Position numbers and translations under genes: made by a program. From Trichodelitschia bisporula (taxonomy: Eukaryota; Ascomycota; Dothideomycetes; Phaeotrichales; Phaeotrichaceae): 64,000 nt of DNA. Shown here in pieces: positions 9,084 through 21,900 of the stretch (positions are counted from its first letter, which is position 1; every line of letters begins with the position of its first letter). The stretch lies in contig ML996690.1 of assembly GCA_010356995.1 (NCBI GenBank), positions 962,217-1,026,216 on the forward strand, given 5' to 3'. The notes beneath the pieces were generated by a model. That model was not told the origin of the DNA. It saw only the letters and a list, made by a program, of their open reading frames with translations, and did no database searches.

Positions 9084-12000
9084 TCACAAAATGCTGTCAT
9101 CATCCAGTAAATCAGAAACAAGCGATTCGTCCCCCTTGGTCTTGCCGACCACCGTGGCATCGTCATCCTCGTCATCACCACTCCCGTAAACCGTACCCTC
9201 GGCATCAGGTAGCTGGGTGAATTTGGTCATCACAGTCATATCCTCATCTACGTCCATTTCGTCGCTCGGAGGAGCCCCCGGCGCTTCCTCAAAGCTTGCG
9301 TCCCGGGATTGCTCTTTGGAAGTCCCAGTCGAGGCAGTCAGCAGCTTGGCAACCGTATTTTGCAGTTTGGTTAGCGCGTTGCGCGTCGACACCTCCGACG
9401 CGACCTTGCCCTCGAACGCCTCGTTGACGAGGTCGGCGATTGTCTGCAGAGCTTCGGCAGGCGCGTTGACATTAACATGAAGCTTTCCCAAGAGCGTAAC
9501 GAAGATTTTGCGTTCCTCCTCTGCGCCGCATTAGCAGTACTCTTTCACTCAGGTACGTCAACTCACTTGTACAGCCTGGAGTCAGCACCTTCTCCAAAAG
9601 CTCCTCTGCAAGCACCAGGTGCCCGTCTTCCGCGCCTGAGTCTTTGCCTTCCCCGAATCCGGCCTCCTTCCGCGGGTCGGTCCAGTCCGCGATCTGAGCT
9701 GCCACCATGCTCATGCCCACCATCTCCTCTTCCTCATCCAGATCGTCCGCACGCTCTGCGAGCGCCCGCATAATCGGCACTGCGACGCGTGCCATCGACA
9801 CTGCGTTTGCACGCCGCGAGTGGCAATATACAGGCAAAAAGTAGGTAAGGGACTGGCGGAGCGACGGGTTGCTGCGGGTCTCCGGGTCAAAGTACGCGAG
9901 GACAAGCTGCTTGAGAAGATCTGGATCGCGAATTGTGGATGCAAGCATAAGCTTGGAGAGTGCTGTGCAGGCGGTCGTTTGGACCTGGGTTTCCTCGGAG
10001 CGCAAACCTCTGGAATACATCTTGTAGATGGGCTTAAGAAGCGGATTCGGGAGTTCAGTCTCCTCTTCCTCTGTCGACGGGGGAGGAGCCAAGAGCGAGG
10101 GTTGTGTCGTTAGGATATCAGTAATGATCTGAATGGCAATGACTTGCAGCGCTTCATGGCCCTTGCTGAAGCAGTGCAGGAAGAGCGTGAGGTTCTCGTT
10201 CGCCAGGTTCTTGCTAAGCATGCAGCACAATCCGAGGCAGCAGAGGCCGCGCTCGCGGATGGGAGCTTCCTGACTGCGGACGGCGGGGACGACGAGATTA
10301 TTGAGCATGGTAACGAGGTGGACGTTGCGCTCGAGGTCGCACTGTACATTCTGCAGCATGCATTGAGCGATGTGCAGACATTTCATGTTGACCATGATCT
10401 CGCGGATGGCCTTGTCCTCATCGTCTTGGGATGTCTCGCTGGTCGCCGTCTGTGGCCGCTTGGACGCTTTAGTTGGCGTGGAGTCCGTCTGTTCCGAGCG
10501 CGCTGAATGGAAGCTCTCGTCCACATCTTCAGCTTCTTTTTCGCCTGCGTCACCCATGATAGTATCGTGAACTTCGGCCACGGCCTCGAGGACGATACTG
10601 CAAAACTCCTGCTCGTCCGCACACACAGTGCGAAGAATTTCGACGATGAGCCTCGTGCATTCCTCGGGCAGCTCGGCGAGTGCAAGCGTCTCCCGCATGA
10701 TTGAGAACATCTTCCGCCGGCCCATCTCGTCCGAGTAGTCCAGAGTAAGAGCGATGTGTAGCATCTGCTCGACGCAAAATTCTTGCTGCACAGTCTCCTC
10801 CTCTGCCTCCGCATCTTCCGGGTCGAGAGCCACCTTCTCGACGCCTTTGATGAGCGCTTCGAGATGTCGTTGCAACAGAAATGCGAACTTGGTCACTTCG
10901 GGCATCTTGTCTTCCAGCATGCTTTGAAGCTTGACCTCCTTCGACTGCCGGCAGTACTGGTTGAACGTGCGCGCGACAAACGCGCTCTCGGGAGTCAACG
11001 TGTCGAAGAAGGGATCCTCGAAGCTGATGTAATCGCGATAATCCGGCCTGCCGTCCCAGAATTCCTTCATTGCCTCGTGTGCAATGCCGCCCTCAACGCC
11101 CGAGTTGACGACATCGATGCGCTCCAAGAGCTCAAGCAGGGCGTCCAGATTGGGCTCATGCGATTTCTGTTGAGCCTTTTCTTGCTCTTCCTCTTCTCCC
11201 TCAGTCTGATGTGAGGCTGCGCAGTCTTCGATCCACCGCTCGCGGAACAGCCGTGCTGTCGCCTTACGTACGTTCTCATCGCGGTCCCGCATTCCCCACC
11301 GCAGCAACTTTTCTCTGTGCGTAAGCGACAAGTGGCGGAAATCTCCGAGTGCGGGTAGTAGGCGGGAGTAGAGCGCACGCCTGGTTGCGGCATCTAGGTC
11401 TCTTGCTCGCTCAAGCAGGTAGGGGAGTGTACCGGGAGTAAACGGTAGGTTGAGGAGCAAGGCGCGGCGCACATCGGCGCTCGGGTCGTGCTGCAGCGCT
11501 TCGCGCAAGCGATCCAAAACACCACCAGCATCATCATCACTGTCATCATTGTCTTGATCGTCTTCGTTTTCGTCCGCAAGGCGTCCGAGACCGAGAACAG
11601 CCTGCACGCGTACGATGCTCTCCTTGTCGCGCAGGCGCTTCATGAGAGCAAGGCGAACGAACTGAAACAGCTCATCATCGATAGAGTCGAGAGTGTTCAC
11701 AATATGCGCTACTATTTGCGTCACCCGGTACCGAACCACTTTGTCCTTTGCCGTAATGACCTGCAGTGCTTGTGACAATATTTCCGATGTGAGTCGGCTG
11801 GTAGGCGTCTCGGGAAAGGCATCCGTCGTATCCGCATCTGGATTTGCAAAGATAGCATTGTCTACAGACGTCAGAAGAGCAATGTATGGGCAAAGGAGAT
11901 GTACCCTTCTCTGAGGCATTCTTGAGAAACAGCCCCAAAAACTTCACTAGCCGGTCTCCTACAGGCTCACTCTTCTTGACTGTCAATGTTCTCAGAACGC

Positions 12001-12340
12001 ACCGGCAGACCTCGGCGTTGAAGTCTACCTCATCGTACTCGCGATCCAACTGCTGTTGTTGCTTGCGCGGCTCCGCAGGCTCGTAGCAGCAAATCTCTTG
12101 AAGCTTGCGCAACGTGACGACCAGCTTACGCTGTGAAGCCGGACCACGCTGCGCATCTGCAAATACAGCGCACACGTGTTCGCGCAGTACAGTGTTTGGT
12201 CCCTCGTCGGGAATCTCGACGGCGTATGCGGACGCGCGGGCAGAAGCGCTGCCGCGCGACTTCGGTGGCTGGGTTGAGGATTTGCGCGGTACGGCAGCAC
12301 CTGACGCACGAGGCGTACGGGTCGATGCGCGGCCTGGCAT
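9084..12340 (-). CDS. cnd3: Condensin complex subunit 3 (CAP-G/Ycg1, HEAT repeats)
   Basis: Three exons: 12340-11905, about 11837-9567 and 9520-9084. Junction 2 has a perfect GTGAGT donor and a GCTAAT branch. The first intron may instead end at 11862, which is also in frame and adds 8 residues. The product is about 1047 aa, the size of the CAP-G family. It is an alpha-helical HEAT-repeat protein; diagnostic strings include AKDKVVRYRVTQIVAHIVN, LMKRLRDKESIVRVQAVLGL and RDRDENVRKATARLF. CAP-G with Barren/CAP-H forms the DNA-binding safety belt of condensin and is needed for mitotic chromosome compaction. The C-terminus is acidic and Ser/Thr-rich (DDEDDDATVVG, DLLDDDSIL), plausible for cell-cycle kinase regulation. 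The gene is divergent from the cysteine synthase gene. Confidence 0.93.
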
Positions 12341-12678
12341 TGCGGTGGACTGTTGATGGTGTTCTCGGTGGATGCGCGACTATGCTTGTCGGCCCTCGTT
12401 GTTGTCGTCGATGGCGCAGGTGTTTGTTTGAGGGGTTACCCTGCCGTAAACAATCGGCGATAGGCGGCGTTTTGGCGGGGAATCATCGGGCCGAAGCCGA
12501 TTGCGTGCGATGCCGGCCCAGAGCCATCGGAAAAAGTCATAGCCGCGCCCCACTCGGTTTTTCTCTGGGTGATACGCAGAGACTACCGGCGGGGGACAGT
12601 CATGACTTTTTTAGGTAGCACTTGGGCCGATGTAAGATCTTCGGCGATGAGGGATTTGGATCTTCACCTCGCGTTCCA
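12341..12678. promoter_or_regulatory. Shared divergent promoter between cnd3 and cysteine synthase
   Basis: 338 bp separate the two inferred start codons, so both promoters must lie here. No TATA box or named operator is evident to me. Confidence 0.5.
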
Positions 12679-13876
12679 ATGCTTCCCACTACTGTGCGTC
12701 GCTTTGCGGTGTCCGCGCGACGAGCTGCTGCGTTACTCTCTGAGCTGAATCTGGCCCAGATTGAAGCCGCCAATGGCCACAACATTGAAATCTCCAAGGC
12801 GCAGCGCATCGCGCAGCGGGGCCTCGTCGACGGTCAATTCCCTGTGGCGACTGTTGTAACTTTGACTAACTCCCACAGCAATTGGCAAGACGCCCCTTAT
12901 CCGGCTGAAGCGCCTCTCAGAGGAAACCGGCTGCGAAGTGCTCGGCAAAGCGGAATTCCAAAACCCCGGAGGATCCGTGAAGGACCGCGCCGCGCTGTAC
13001 GTCGTCGAGAATGCTGAGAAGCTGGGCCTGCTCAAGCCGGGAGGCACCGTGGTCGAGGGCACTGCAGGCAATACTGGCATCGGGCTTGCCCATGTGTGCC
13101 GGTCCAAGGGCTACAAACTAGTTATCTACATGCCCAACACGCAGTCACAGGGCAAGATTGACCTGCTGAGGTTGCTGGGTGCGGAGGTGTACCCCGTTCC
13201 TGCCGTGGCCTTTGAGAATCCGGAAAATTACAACCACCAAGCGAAGCGGCATGCTGAGAACCTAGAGAATGCCGTATGGACCAACCAGTTTGATAATGTT
13301 GCCAATCGCCAGGCTCACATTGAGACCACTGGTCCCGAGATCTGGTACCAAACGGGTGGCAAGGTGGATGCCTTCACTTGCGCTACTGGGACGGGAGGCA
13401 CGCTTGCTGGTATTACCCGGTACCTAAAGGAGAAGTCTAACGGCAAAGTCAAGTCCTTCCTTGCTGACCCACCGGGGTCTGTGCTGCACTCCTACATCTC
13501 CAGCGGTGGGAAGCTAGTGGACCGGAGCGGCTCTTCGATTACGGAAGGCATTGGCCAGGGCCGCATAACGGATAACCTTCAGCCAGATATTGACCTCCTC
13601 GACGGCTCTCTCCATATCAGTGACGAGAAGACCATCGAGATGGTGTACCGCTGCCTGGACGAGGAAGGGCTTTACCTTGGGGCCAGTTCCTGTCTCAATG
13701 TCGTGGCCGCCAAGGAAGTTGCCGAGAAGCTCGGGAAGGGCCACATAGTCGTTACAGTACTCTGCGATGGCGCCTACAGATACGCTGATCGCCTCTTTTC
13801 GCGCAAATGGCTGACGGAGAAGAAGCTGCTGGACTCGATACCTAAGCACCTCGAAAAGTACATCGTCCTGCCATAG
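12679..13876 (+). CDS. cysB: Cysteine synthase (O-acetylserine sulfhydrylase), probably mitochondrial
   Basis: Two exons, 12679-12832 and 12879-13876, joined by a 46-nt intron (branch ACTAAC, CAG acceptor; the GTCAAT donor is weak but keeps the conserved [14 protein letters not shown]). The product is 383 aa. It is a PLP-dependent beta-family enzyme: the Schiff-base lysine is in [10 protein letters not shown] (about residue 87), the substrate loop is [13 protein letters not shown], and the phosphate-binding loop is [10 protein letters not shown]. It converts O-acetylserine plus sulfide to cysteine. The close match of [19 protein letters not shown] and [20 protein letters not shown] to the Aspergillus CysB type supports the name. 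The N-terminus ([20 protein letters not shown]) is basic without acids, a plausible mitochondrial presequence. An in-frame ATG at 12622 gives a less typical start. Confidence 0.92.
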
Positions 13877-14172
13877 CAATATCACCACCACACTTTGACA
13901 GTGATCCTGCCAATTTCTTGCGTCGTGCTTGCTTCTAACCCTCGTCGTGTTCGCTCACTGCTGATGGAGATCTAGGGAAGCGCGTCGGACTCCGGGCCGT
14001 AGTGTCTAGCTTCCACGTATGGACGCACCCTGGGCAAAGGGTACTTAACCATGGGAAACCGGCATTTCGCTCCCACACGCAAGCATTCTCAACACTTTTG
14101 CTGACCAGTCGCTGGGCAATATCATCCGAATCTTCAGATCATTTCTAGGCACCGCCCATCGCTCATCTCACA
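13877..14172. other. Intergenic spacer
   Basis: 3' flank of the cysteine synthase gene and 5' flank of the next plus-strand gene; nothing else recognised. Confidence 0.5.
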
Positions 14173-17100
14173 ATGCATTCACACCCGTTGATGATGTGCA
14201 CGCGACTTGCAATCGCTCAGTTCGAGGAATTGCAGCACAAACTGTTGCTACTTGCATGCAGCGACCCAAACATTCCGGGCCTTCGTGGGTTAATGAGCAA
14301 CTATCTGGATTACTTCGGCGTTTCGATCGCCCAGTGCCAGCATCTCGTAGAGGCTGCTTGGGACCACCATGATCCGTTCCACTCGCGACCGGTTTGTCAC
14401 CTCTGAAGATTCCAGATCAATGCTCATTCTCAACAGCCATATATTTGTCCATGCTGCGACAGAGGTCTCTGTGAGACCTACTGGAATCAGTTCGTTCATC
14501 TGAAGCTCCAGTTGATGCATGTCGCAACCGATTTATCCGACCTCCTTTCTGCACTTTACCTCGAGTCACCGGGCCTCCTCTCGTTCTTCCACGACACGAT
14601 ATTCAGCGACCTTTACCTCGAGCTTGACCACCTCTTTAAAGATCTTTCCGCCTTTGACACTGAGTTGGACAAGCATCGCGGTGCCACCGCCTTGAAAGAA
14701 ACGTCGCGGACCCTGGCTTCGGACCTGGGCTCACTGACGCTTTCCGATGATAAGAACTTGAACAATGTGGGTAATAAGGCGGATACCTGGAGTGGAAGCC
14801 CAACCAACGTTGGATGGGACATAGACCTGGACGAAGACAGTGATGTGAAGAAAATCAACGACGTCAACATGGGCGACACGTGCGCTGCCACCGAGGTCCC
14901 AACCTCCACCAAGAGCCTAGCCTCCATCAAGAGGCTGGAAAGCTTGCGTAGCAGCAACTCGTCATGTGATTATACCATGCATTCTCCAGGGCGAAGTCTC
15001 AGCAACTCCGGTAGCAGCATCTTTGTTGATGAGGGATACGAAAGCGGGATCGAGGATAATGTGCTGCTCAGCCTCCCCAGCTCCCTTTATGCTCGGCGAT
15101 CTCCGATACACCAACCGATGCGTGATCCCCACCAACGCATCCACTCACATACCGACCATACGAATGCCGATATAGAGCTTGGCCAGTTCTCAGATCCCTG
15201 TGGGCAACCATGCACATCGATGGTCTTTTCTGCGCCATCCGTTACATTAGTTACCTCAGGCTCACCTCCAAGTTGTTCCGTTCGCTCGAGAGGTCGTTCA
15301 TGGGAACCGCGTGACGCCTCTCTCAACGCTAAGGCGCGCGAATCATCCGCAACGCCGCTCCACGGATCGCTTACATGCCGGGAACAGGGCCACCAACAAG
15401 TCTATGATCCCAAAAGACACATTCACCAGGATGGAAACTGGTACTCTGCTCGTTACCTTGACGGACAGGTAAATTGCTTCCCGCTTTCCCCCGCGCCCAG
15501 CAAACGTGTTTGCGGCCCGAGGAAGCGCCGCGGTGGCCGAGTTGGCCTTGGACTTCGCGGCGGTGGCGATGATTCGGAGTTACTTGGATCTGGCTCTCGT
15601 CAATTTCCCACGGCCAGCTCTTCTGGTGAAAGTAGCCAGCTGTCGGACGATGGTGCTTCAGAGGGCGGAAGGCATTCGGACGACAGCAACACCACGATCA
15701 GCAGCCGTGAATCGACCGAGCTCGGGCCTGAGCTGAAACCTGTGCAACCATCAGTCCGCCGAACATCGAGCTCTTACACCACGTTCAACCAGCAGCAAGC
15801 TGTAGATCTTGATGGGCACCCGGAAGTGAACTCCGCGTCTCCGTTACCCCTACCTACGCCGTCCTCAGACACTCTGCGCCCGACATGCGAATGGAACGAC
15901 GCTCCGCTTCCCAAAAAGGAACTATCGCCCGAGGAGCTGAATTCTAAGTTCACACGACTGTGCCGTGAGACCGAGCTGTGGTCTCTGAAAGTCAAAATCG
16001 AACGCATATTAACCTCGGTATTGCCTCTTCTCCAAGAGTACGACGACATGCTTGAAGTCTCCCTCGAGGACAGGATACTTCGCCTCCGCTACCTCATCGA
16101 AATTGCCCGTCACCACGTCAGCGATATAACTGATAGTTACATCCTCTCTTTACCTCCGAGTCAGGCCAAGTCCATCAGCCCGTCCCCTACGCCGTCGGAC
16201 CCCCCCCTTCCCGTCCAGCTCAACGACCTCTCCTCGGACAAGGCGTACGCCCCAACCCCGGACCAGCAACCTGCGCTCCTCACCACGGCAGGCCCACCCT
16301 CAATTGTGAAAGCCGAGATCCCGCCCTGGGCAGACCCGTCGCAAATTCTCGAACCTTACGTAGAAGATCAATTCGCCGATTCCGATTCCGAAGAGCTCCG
16401 CACCCTACCGGAAGCCGACGTCATCTGCGCACGCCACCTCTTGCTGCGGGCCAACAACAGCCTGTGGGTTGGCCACCAGCCGCTGTGCAAGTGCGCGCAC
16501 TGGTTCAAAACGGACTGCATCGACGCTGGTGGCTCTGAGGGGCACGCGCCCTCCGTTGAATCCGACAGCGTGAAGCTCGAGACGCAGTACGAGCAGCCCG
16601 GCCCTCCGCCCCCACCGGAGCCCGCGACGGGCCCCACCAGCGAGCCCGCTCCGAACCCCTTCACCGACCCGGCCTACACCGCCGCTAATGAGGAAACCTT
16701 CCTCACACACGCATGCCTGGCATGGCGCCTCGCCTTGCGGCTCCAGTACTTCCATGGCATATCATTCTCCACGGTCGTCGACAAATCGCTCTGGGAACGG
16801 GCAGCCGCCGAAGCCACGCACGGACCCTCCGGCTCGTCGGCCCTGGCCGCCAGTTGGATGCAGTATGTTGGGATACCGGGGTCTTCGTTCCCCTATCCGG
16901 AGCTCGAACAGACTGGCTATCTGACGGCCAGCCTGGGCCCCTTCGCCGAGGGACATGTCGAGGCGTGGTGGGTGGGTCTTGCGCGGCGGGCGTGGCGCTT
17001 GGGAGTGTGGAGAGCGTTTGGGGAGATGGGTTATTGCCCTGGGAAGTGGGATGAGAGTCTTTGGGCGCGTGCGGCGCAGGAGGCTGAGCGTTGGGTGGAC

Positions 17101-18539
17101 GTGAGCAGGAAGGACGAGAGCGGGGAGAATGAGAGCGGAATGGAGGAGAGAGGGATGGAGGAGAGCGAAGTGGAGGAGAGCGGGGCGGACGAGAGCGGGG
17201 CGGAGTCGGAAGAAGCCGATGACGACAAGCTGAGCCACGTGGCGGAGAGTCCTGACATTGCCCCTAAGGTACTGAGCCGCACATCCCCGACGCGGGGCAC
17301 CGCCGTCTGGCTCCCTCGACTGACGGCCAGCTCTCTGAAAGGGCTCGGGTGGATTAGCCCGGACACAGATCACTGGTCGATCGACGTGGCAGTCGGCGGT
17401 CACGAAGCCGATGCGGCGGACGAGGGCAACGGGGCTTCTGCGAAGGAGGGACTGGGTATTGACGCTGCAGGGAGGGCGGTGAGTGGTGGTGTTACTGTGT
17501 CACCTGAGGAGAGTGAGGGGGATGATGCGGGTGGGGTGTGGGATGGGGTGGGGCGGGGGTGCTTGAGGGGGGGTGGGGGCGATGAGAGCGATGAGAGCGA
17601 CGAGAGCGACGAGGACAGTAAGGACGATGAGAGCGACGAGAGCGACGAGAGCGACGAGAGCGACGAGAGCGACGAGGACAGTAAGGACGATGAGAGCGAC
17701 GAGGACGATGACTCCGACGACGCCGCCTCGAACTCCGAGGCCGTCAAAACACCGACACCTTCTCCAGCAGGACCCTCAGCGCCATATCCTCCGACGCCAG
17801 CCAACTCAACCTCAGTTCCAAGCTCCCCACCGGCCTCCCCAGTCGGTGCCTCCGGCTCCGCATCCTCAACTCTCTGGACCGGAACTTCGGCAACGCGCTT
17901 CTCGACAGCCTCAGCCGGACCTTCAGCAACATCCTCAGCCGTCAAATACCCCCCGACCGCCTCGACTGTCTCACCCAGCCAACGCAGTAAGCACACCAGC
18001 CGGCCCCGCGCAGGCTGCGCACGTCGCGGACGGGTCGTACGCCGCTGACGTCGTCCTCCGCAGCTCGGCCGGCGGCGTACTATCCACCCCTCTCCGCGCT
18101 CCTTCCGTCTCTCCCTGCGCCACGTCCACGCTTCACTCTACCTCCCACCACCCCCCTCCCGCGTCCACATAGAACCGTTCCCGAGAAGATAGCATGGGAA
18201 CAGGAGCTCATCACCGGACTCCGGCGCTGGGTCCGCACACACCCCTTTCTCGTCGCCCTCCTCCTGGCCCTGGTCTACGTGATCCGGCGCTGCATATGCA
18301 TCCCGGGACTACTACACTTCCTCTGCGCGTGCCTCTTGCTCTGCTCATTTTCGACACTGGATATCCGGTGCGAGCACGTCGTTTTTTTTTACTATTGCTG
18401 TTGGGTGTGGATTCGATGGGCCAGGACTACTCACGAGGTGCATGTTGAATTCGCTCGCATCTGTTATATGCTTTGGCTCTTTTTTAGACTGGATAGAGCA
18501 CTTGAAGAAGGGCGGGGGGTGTTTGGTCGTCGTCATTAG
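14173..18539 (+). CDS. Large unrecognised acidic protein with C-terminal hydrophobic segment
   Basis: I infer three exons: 14173-14391, 14437-17986 and 18064-18539, with matching phases and good branch/acceptor signals (CTGAC...CAG before exon 3). The product would be about 1414 aa; without the last splice it stops at 18048. The N-terminal ~130 residues look folded, with a Cys cluster (ICPCCDRGLCETYW) and helical text (LSDLLSALYLESPGLLSFF). The middle is Ser/Pro-rich and mostly disordered, with two helical islands (LWSLKVKIERILTSVLPLLQ; HACLAWRLALRLQYFHGISF). Two acidic tracts follow (about 962-1005 and 1122-1168, Asp-Glu-Ser triplets). The third exon encodes RRWVRTHPFLVALLLALVYV and further Leu/Cys-rich hydrophobic text, a possible tail anchor or hairpin at about 1310-1352. 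I do not recognise the family. The 3' exon is the least certain part. Confidence 0.65.
17580..17720 (+). repeat. 9-bp (GACGAGAGC) coding minisatellite, Asp-Glu-Ser tract
   Basis: Two blocks of GACGAGAGC units, each closing with a GACGAGGACAGTAAGGAC variant, sit in the acidic orphan gene. The higher-order duplication shows recent slippage. Length is likely polymorphic. Confidence 0.85.
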
Positions 18540-18975
18540 TTAGAAAGCGGAGTTTGGGCTGCTCACCGGCGTTGGGGAGTACAGTATGATATCAGTATCA
18601 CCGAACAATTGACTACGACTACATGCAAGACTAGTACTAAGACAGTAAGAGTTACAACCCCCNNNNNNNNNNNNNNNNNNNNNNNNNNNNNNNNNNNNNN
18701 NNNNNNNNNNNNNNNNNNNNNNNNNNNNNNNNNNNNNNNNNNNNNNNNNNNNNNNNNNNNNNNNNNNNNNNNNNNNNNNNNNNNNNNNNNNNNNNNNNNN
18801 NNNNNNNNNNNNNNNNNNNNNNNNNNNNNNNNNNNNNNNNNNNNNNNNNNNNNNNNNNNNNNNNNNNNNNNNTGCGCAAAGCCACATAGACCGCACTAAA
18901 AAAAACTACCAATACCCCATCCGATCCCCACACCCCATAGAACACACAATAAGCAAAAACGAAACTTTTACCCCT
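18540..18975. other. Convergent intergenic spacer containing an assembly gap
   Basis: Between two convergent genes. 18663-18872 is 210 Ns; the flanks are ACCCCC and C-rich sequence. Nothing else recognised. Confidence 0.8.
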
Positions 18976-21900
18976 CTACACCCCCGCCCCCCTTCCCAAC
19001 AAACTCCCCTCCACAAACACGCGCTGCGGTGCCAAATCCACCAACGGCCCCGAGCCAGGCCCGCCCTTCATCCTCCCACTCCCCCCACTCCCATTCAATC
19101 CCGCCTGCGGCCCCTGCGGCCCCGGAACACCAACCCGACTAACCAACCCCCCACCCACAAACCCATCCCCCCCCTTCATCCTCCCCACCCCAAACTCCCC
19201 ACTCCCATTCGCACTCCCACTCCAATGCCCATTCCCACTCCCATTCCCATGCGTATACCCAAGGAAACCCGCCTGCTCCACCAACCCCCCGGACCCTACG
19301 CGGGGGGGCTTATACCCCCTCCCTCGTCTTCCATACCCCAGCGGATCCGGGTAAGAAGGCGTAAGGTCGACGAGCGGCTTCCCGCCGCCCGGACCGCGGC
19401 CCTCACTCCCCCGACTCGTCACGCTGCGCACGCTCGTCCGCCGCGCTACGAAGCCCTCACTCCCCGGCCTCGGCGTGAACTCGCTGCTGAAAGACCTCGG
19501 CCCGGACCCACCGCCACTGCGCGGGTACCCACGGCCACCCTCACGCCGCGCCACGTCAGCACGGCGGGACTCATACCCATTCCCCAGAAGCGACGTAGGC
19601 GCGAAGTCATCAAGCGTAGACCGCGACCCGCTCCCACGAGAAGCATGCGGTGCAAAAGCTGGGGCCGCAGAATGGCGGGGCTGGGGATGATACAGACCGT
19701 TCGGCGGATGGAAGCCGTTGGGAGGGTGATGGCCATTGGACGGGCCGTGGGCATGCGATGTCGGATAGCCATTCGTGATGACGGCCGGGCGGCGGCGCTC
19801 AGCCATTTTCTTAGCATGGGCCTGGAGGGCACGGGAATGCTCGAGCGCGGAGGGGAAGTCCTTCGCTAGCGGGCGCGCGTCGTCCTTGTCTGAGGACGGG
19901 GGGGCGGGGGCAAGGTCGTCGGTGGAAGAAAAGGCCTTGGGATCGAATTCGAGGGAGGAGGAGAAGTTGCCGAGGATGTTGAGGGTGGAGCCGTTGGGGG
20001 TGGTTTGAGGCTCTGCGGCGCCGTTGGTGGCGGCGGGGCCGTTGGATGTGGTGGGCGGGGTTACGAATTGGGGTTGCAGGTTGGTGGGTGCGTCGAGGCG
20101 CGTGCCGGCGAGGTAGTTGGGCGTTGTTGCGACGGGTATGGGCTCGTCTTTTTCCTTTGTGGGCTTGCCCTCGCCCATGACGTGCACGAGGTACCAGCTG
20201 CGCCAGGCGTGGAGCGAGTCGCGGAACTGGTGCAGGAGGGATTCATCGCCCGCGGCGAAGAAGTGGATGTAATCCGTCGTGGTCATGAACATGCTCGCCT
20301 TCTGCTGGCTCTTGACCGCAAGGGCAAACTTCTTCGGGGGCTTGAGCTTCTTGCGCAGTGCCTCGGCTGACGGCTGGTAGACATCGAAGTCGGACAGGTG
20401 GCAAATGTTGATCAGATCCTTGTCCTTCGCTCCCTCCTGCTTCGCCATAATAACCTGCCCGTCCGTGCGCAGCATCACCCAGCGTTTATCCCACCGCCCC
20501 GGCTTCTGCGAGTAGTGTAGCCACCAGCTCCGCTGAGACGGTGCCTGCTTGGGCGCAAAGGCGGCGTAGAGGGCGTCCTCGCGTGGCTTCTCCAGGTACG
20601 CTGCAGCGCGGAGTTCGATTCCACATCCACCGTCTACGTCCCACGAGTTGAGGACGTCGCGCACCCGCTCGTACATGCGCAGTTCCCGACGTACGCCGGC
20701 CTTGCCGTATGTCTCGACGAGCACGGAGGAGCGCGGGTCAGGAGCCGTAGCGAGCTTCTCGGCTGCCGTGCGGATGAGCTGGAGCGCCGTCGTCGTGGGC
20801 GTGACTTCGAGTGTTACTTTCAGGCTGCCGTACGTGATGTCCACGGTGCGTGCCCCGTGGTTAACGGCCGAGACCGGAGCATCGGTGCCAGGGACGATAC
20901 CACCACCGCCGGGACGGATGGTGAGAATCTCGTGAGACGAGCGAGAGCGAGTGGGGGCATTGTTGCCGTTAGTAGTGGCGAGAATGCCAGTTTTGGCGAG
21001 CAAGTTAGGCGTCGAGGGCGAGCGAGGTGTGCGAGGTGTAGGCGACGACTGATCATCCGCCTTGCGGCGCTTGAAGAAGCTGAACTTGTCCTTGAACGTG
21101 GAGCCCGCGAGCGTCGAATGAAAGGATGACGCCGTGGGTGTACGCGTAGTAGTCATCGTCGCAGCAGCAGCAGCAGTGTTGACGGGTGGAAGTTTTTGCA
21201 GCCTGCGGTGTGCGTCTGAGTTGCGCCTGTCGACGGACTGTCTCCTCGACGGTCGCTCCCGCTCCGTCTGACCACGGGACGAACGGCGGTCACGCGTGCG
21301 CCTGCGGTCCAAATGGGCGGCGGCGTCACTCTCGTACCTCAAGTCTCGCTCCTCCGCGCTGTCGTCCGACTCCAATGCAGCAGACCGACGCCGCTGGTGG
21401 TGCGGCAGACGAGGCTGAGCTAGCTTCGCTGCAGGTCCAAGGCCAGGGGCGGAAGGCCTTCGTTCCTCCGTCGATGCAGACCGCCGATGTGCCTGCAGGC
21501 CGGGCGGGAGGGCAGGAATGGGCGGGACAGAGTCGATGCTGGTTCGGCCGGGGGCATACGACGAGGGCGGGGTGGAGGGTGTCGACTCCGCGGCCCAGGT
21601 AGAGGAGGGAGCGGATCCAGAGGCTGTGGAAGGGCGTGCTCCGCGGCGGTAACGAGATGACGAACTCCTCGGGAGGGAAGAGGAGGTAGGTGGCGATGGA
21701 TCGAAACGCCCTTGAGCAGCAGCGTGTAAGGATGTTGGGATGGGAGGAGAGACTGGGTCGTGCTGCGTTTGCTGCGTTTGCTGCGTTTGCTGCTGCTGTA
21801 GCTGCTGTTTCTGCGCGAGGTGCACCTGCGTCTGCGAGTCCGGCTGTACCTGCTGCTCCAACTGGGCACGACGCACTGAGCGATAACGCGACACCTTTTC

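Noticed and set aside
8413-9087. 224-codon minus ORF abutting cnd3
   Set aside because: Begins at the cnd3 stop, has no recognisable fold and no plausible promoter; probably 3' flank.
17580-17720. CRISPR-like spaced repeats
   Set aside because: Contiguous 9-bp coding repeat without spacers in a eukaryotic gene.
17400-17996. Ser-rich minus ORF opposite the acidic repeats
   Set aside because: Antisense shadow of the Asp-Glu-Ser repeat in the plus-strand gene.
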